A stretch of DNA of 5,131 nt, from the NCBI GenBank assembly GCA_021817355.1, contig JAKAVI010000192.1, forward strand, positions 1-5,131, written 5' to 3'. The position numbers were made by a program, and so were the translations under genes. Shown here one piece after another: positions 4,656-5,131 of this stretch (within the stretch, counting starts at the first letter, position 1; each line of letters starts with the position of its first letter). The notes under the pieces were generated by a model that was not told where the DNA came from, did not search any database, and worked only from the letters and a program-made list of their open reading frames with translations. Source of the stretch: Pseudomonadota bacterium (GTDB taxonomy: Bacteria; Pseudomonadota; Alphaproteobacteria; Micropepsales; Micropepsaceae).

Positions 4656-5131
4656 GCTGGAGCCTGGCCATGTCTGAGTGGCAGACGTAACCGCGTACAG
4701 GCAGGCGGTCCAGGATTGAAATCAAGTTGTTGCGCTGACCCATAAAGCGCCTTGAGCCGTTCGCGGACATTGGCAAGGCCAAGGCCGGTTCCGCCTTCGC
4801 TAACGCGATCCTCGGACACGTCGTTGCTGATGGCAAGAATGAGTTCACTGTCGCTTACGTCGGCAACGATGCGTATAAGCCCACCGGCGCGCCGGTAGGC
4901 GATACCATGCACGATCGCATTTTCCACAACCGGCTGCAGGAGCAGCGACGGTATGAGCGCCCGCCAGGCTTGCGGGGCGATCTCGAGCGAGATGGAAAGC
5001 CTCTCCGGCATCAGCAGGGTGTAAAGATCAAGATAATCCTGAACAAAGGCGAGTTCGTCCTTGAGAGGAATTTCCTGAGGCCGTTCGGTGAGCACGGTAC
5101 GCAGGAGTTGGCTCAACTGGGCAAGTGCGGC
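4652..5131 (-). CDS. LytS/YehU-type sensor histidine kinase, C-terminal part (5' end outside window)
   Basis: Only the last 159 residues are present; the gene runs off the right edge in frame. They cover the end of the His_kinase domain (about 1-57: LSQLLRTVL, then LKDELAFVQDYLDLYTLLMPERL) and the ATP-binding HATPase domain. The N box is LLLQPVVENAIVHGI (63-77) and the glycine-rich loop is GGTGLGLANVRERL (113-126). The middle D/G1 box, usually DNG or NDG, reads ISNDVSED (101-108) and lacks the glycine; such variation occurs in this family. The phosphoacceptor His (PHFLFN-type motif) and any membrane or sensor domain are upstream and unseen. The stop overlaps the regulator start as ATGA. The input signal cannot be inferred. 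The first in-window alternative start (TTG 5116) is not a real start because the family homology continues through it. Confidence 0.93.
   Translation of the reverse strand, partial: AALAQLSQLLRTVLTERPQEIPLKDELAFVQDYLDLYTLLMPERLSISLEIAPQAWRALIPSLLLQPVVENAIVHGIAYRRAGGLIRIVADVSDSELILAISNDVSEDRVSEGGTGLGLANVRERLKALYGSAQQLDFNPGPPACTRLRLPLRHGQAPA

Overview
The window looks like ordinary GC-rich chromosome from an alphaproteobacterium. The evidence is protein-level: an Lnt C-terminus followed by a short XRE regulator of the PhrR/PraR type (the lnt–xre pairing known from rhizobia as actA–phrR), and a close match to (2S)-methylsuccinyl-CoA dehydrogenase of the ethylmalonyl-CoA pathway, which is common in Alphaproteobacteria. 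I cannot fix the family or genus. I see no tRNA, rRNA, CRISPR array, insertion sequence or phage gene.

Layout. On the + strand, bases 3-353 hold the end of lnt (apolipoprotein N-acyltransferase; its start lies outside the window), followed after 43 bp by an XRE-type helix-turn-helix regulator (397-795). Everything after that is on the - strand. hisE (1115 to 798) converges on the XRE gene with only 2 bp between the stops. It is preceded, with a 1-nt TGATG overlap, by mcd (2791 to 1115). A 289-bp non-coding stretch (2792-3080) separates mcd from a CPBP/CAAX-type intramembrane protease gene (3776 to 3081). A 171-bp gap (3777-3947) then leads to a LytTR response regulator (4655 to 3948). That gene overlaps by ATGA the 3' end of its partner LytS/YehU-type sensor histidine kinase (4652 to the window edge).

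How the genes work together. The kinase and LytTR regulator are a two-component pair made from one message. The adjacent protease gene is a possible target, because the gap between them carries a direct repeat with the roughly 21-bp period that LytTR proteins prefer. mcd and hisE are translationally coupled although they belong to unrelated pathways (C2/acetyl-CoA assimilation and histidine synthesis). lnt and the XRE gene form a separate rightward unit.

No clearly new system is present. The signals most worth a second look are regulatory: a perfect 10-bp inverted repeat ending on the mcd start codon with a possible -10 element directly upstream; a 14-bp perfect palindrome and the direct-repeat pair upstream of the protease gene; and an A8 tract near the start of the XRE gene, preceded by a competing out-of-frame ATG.
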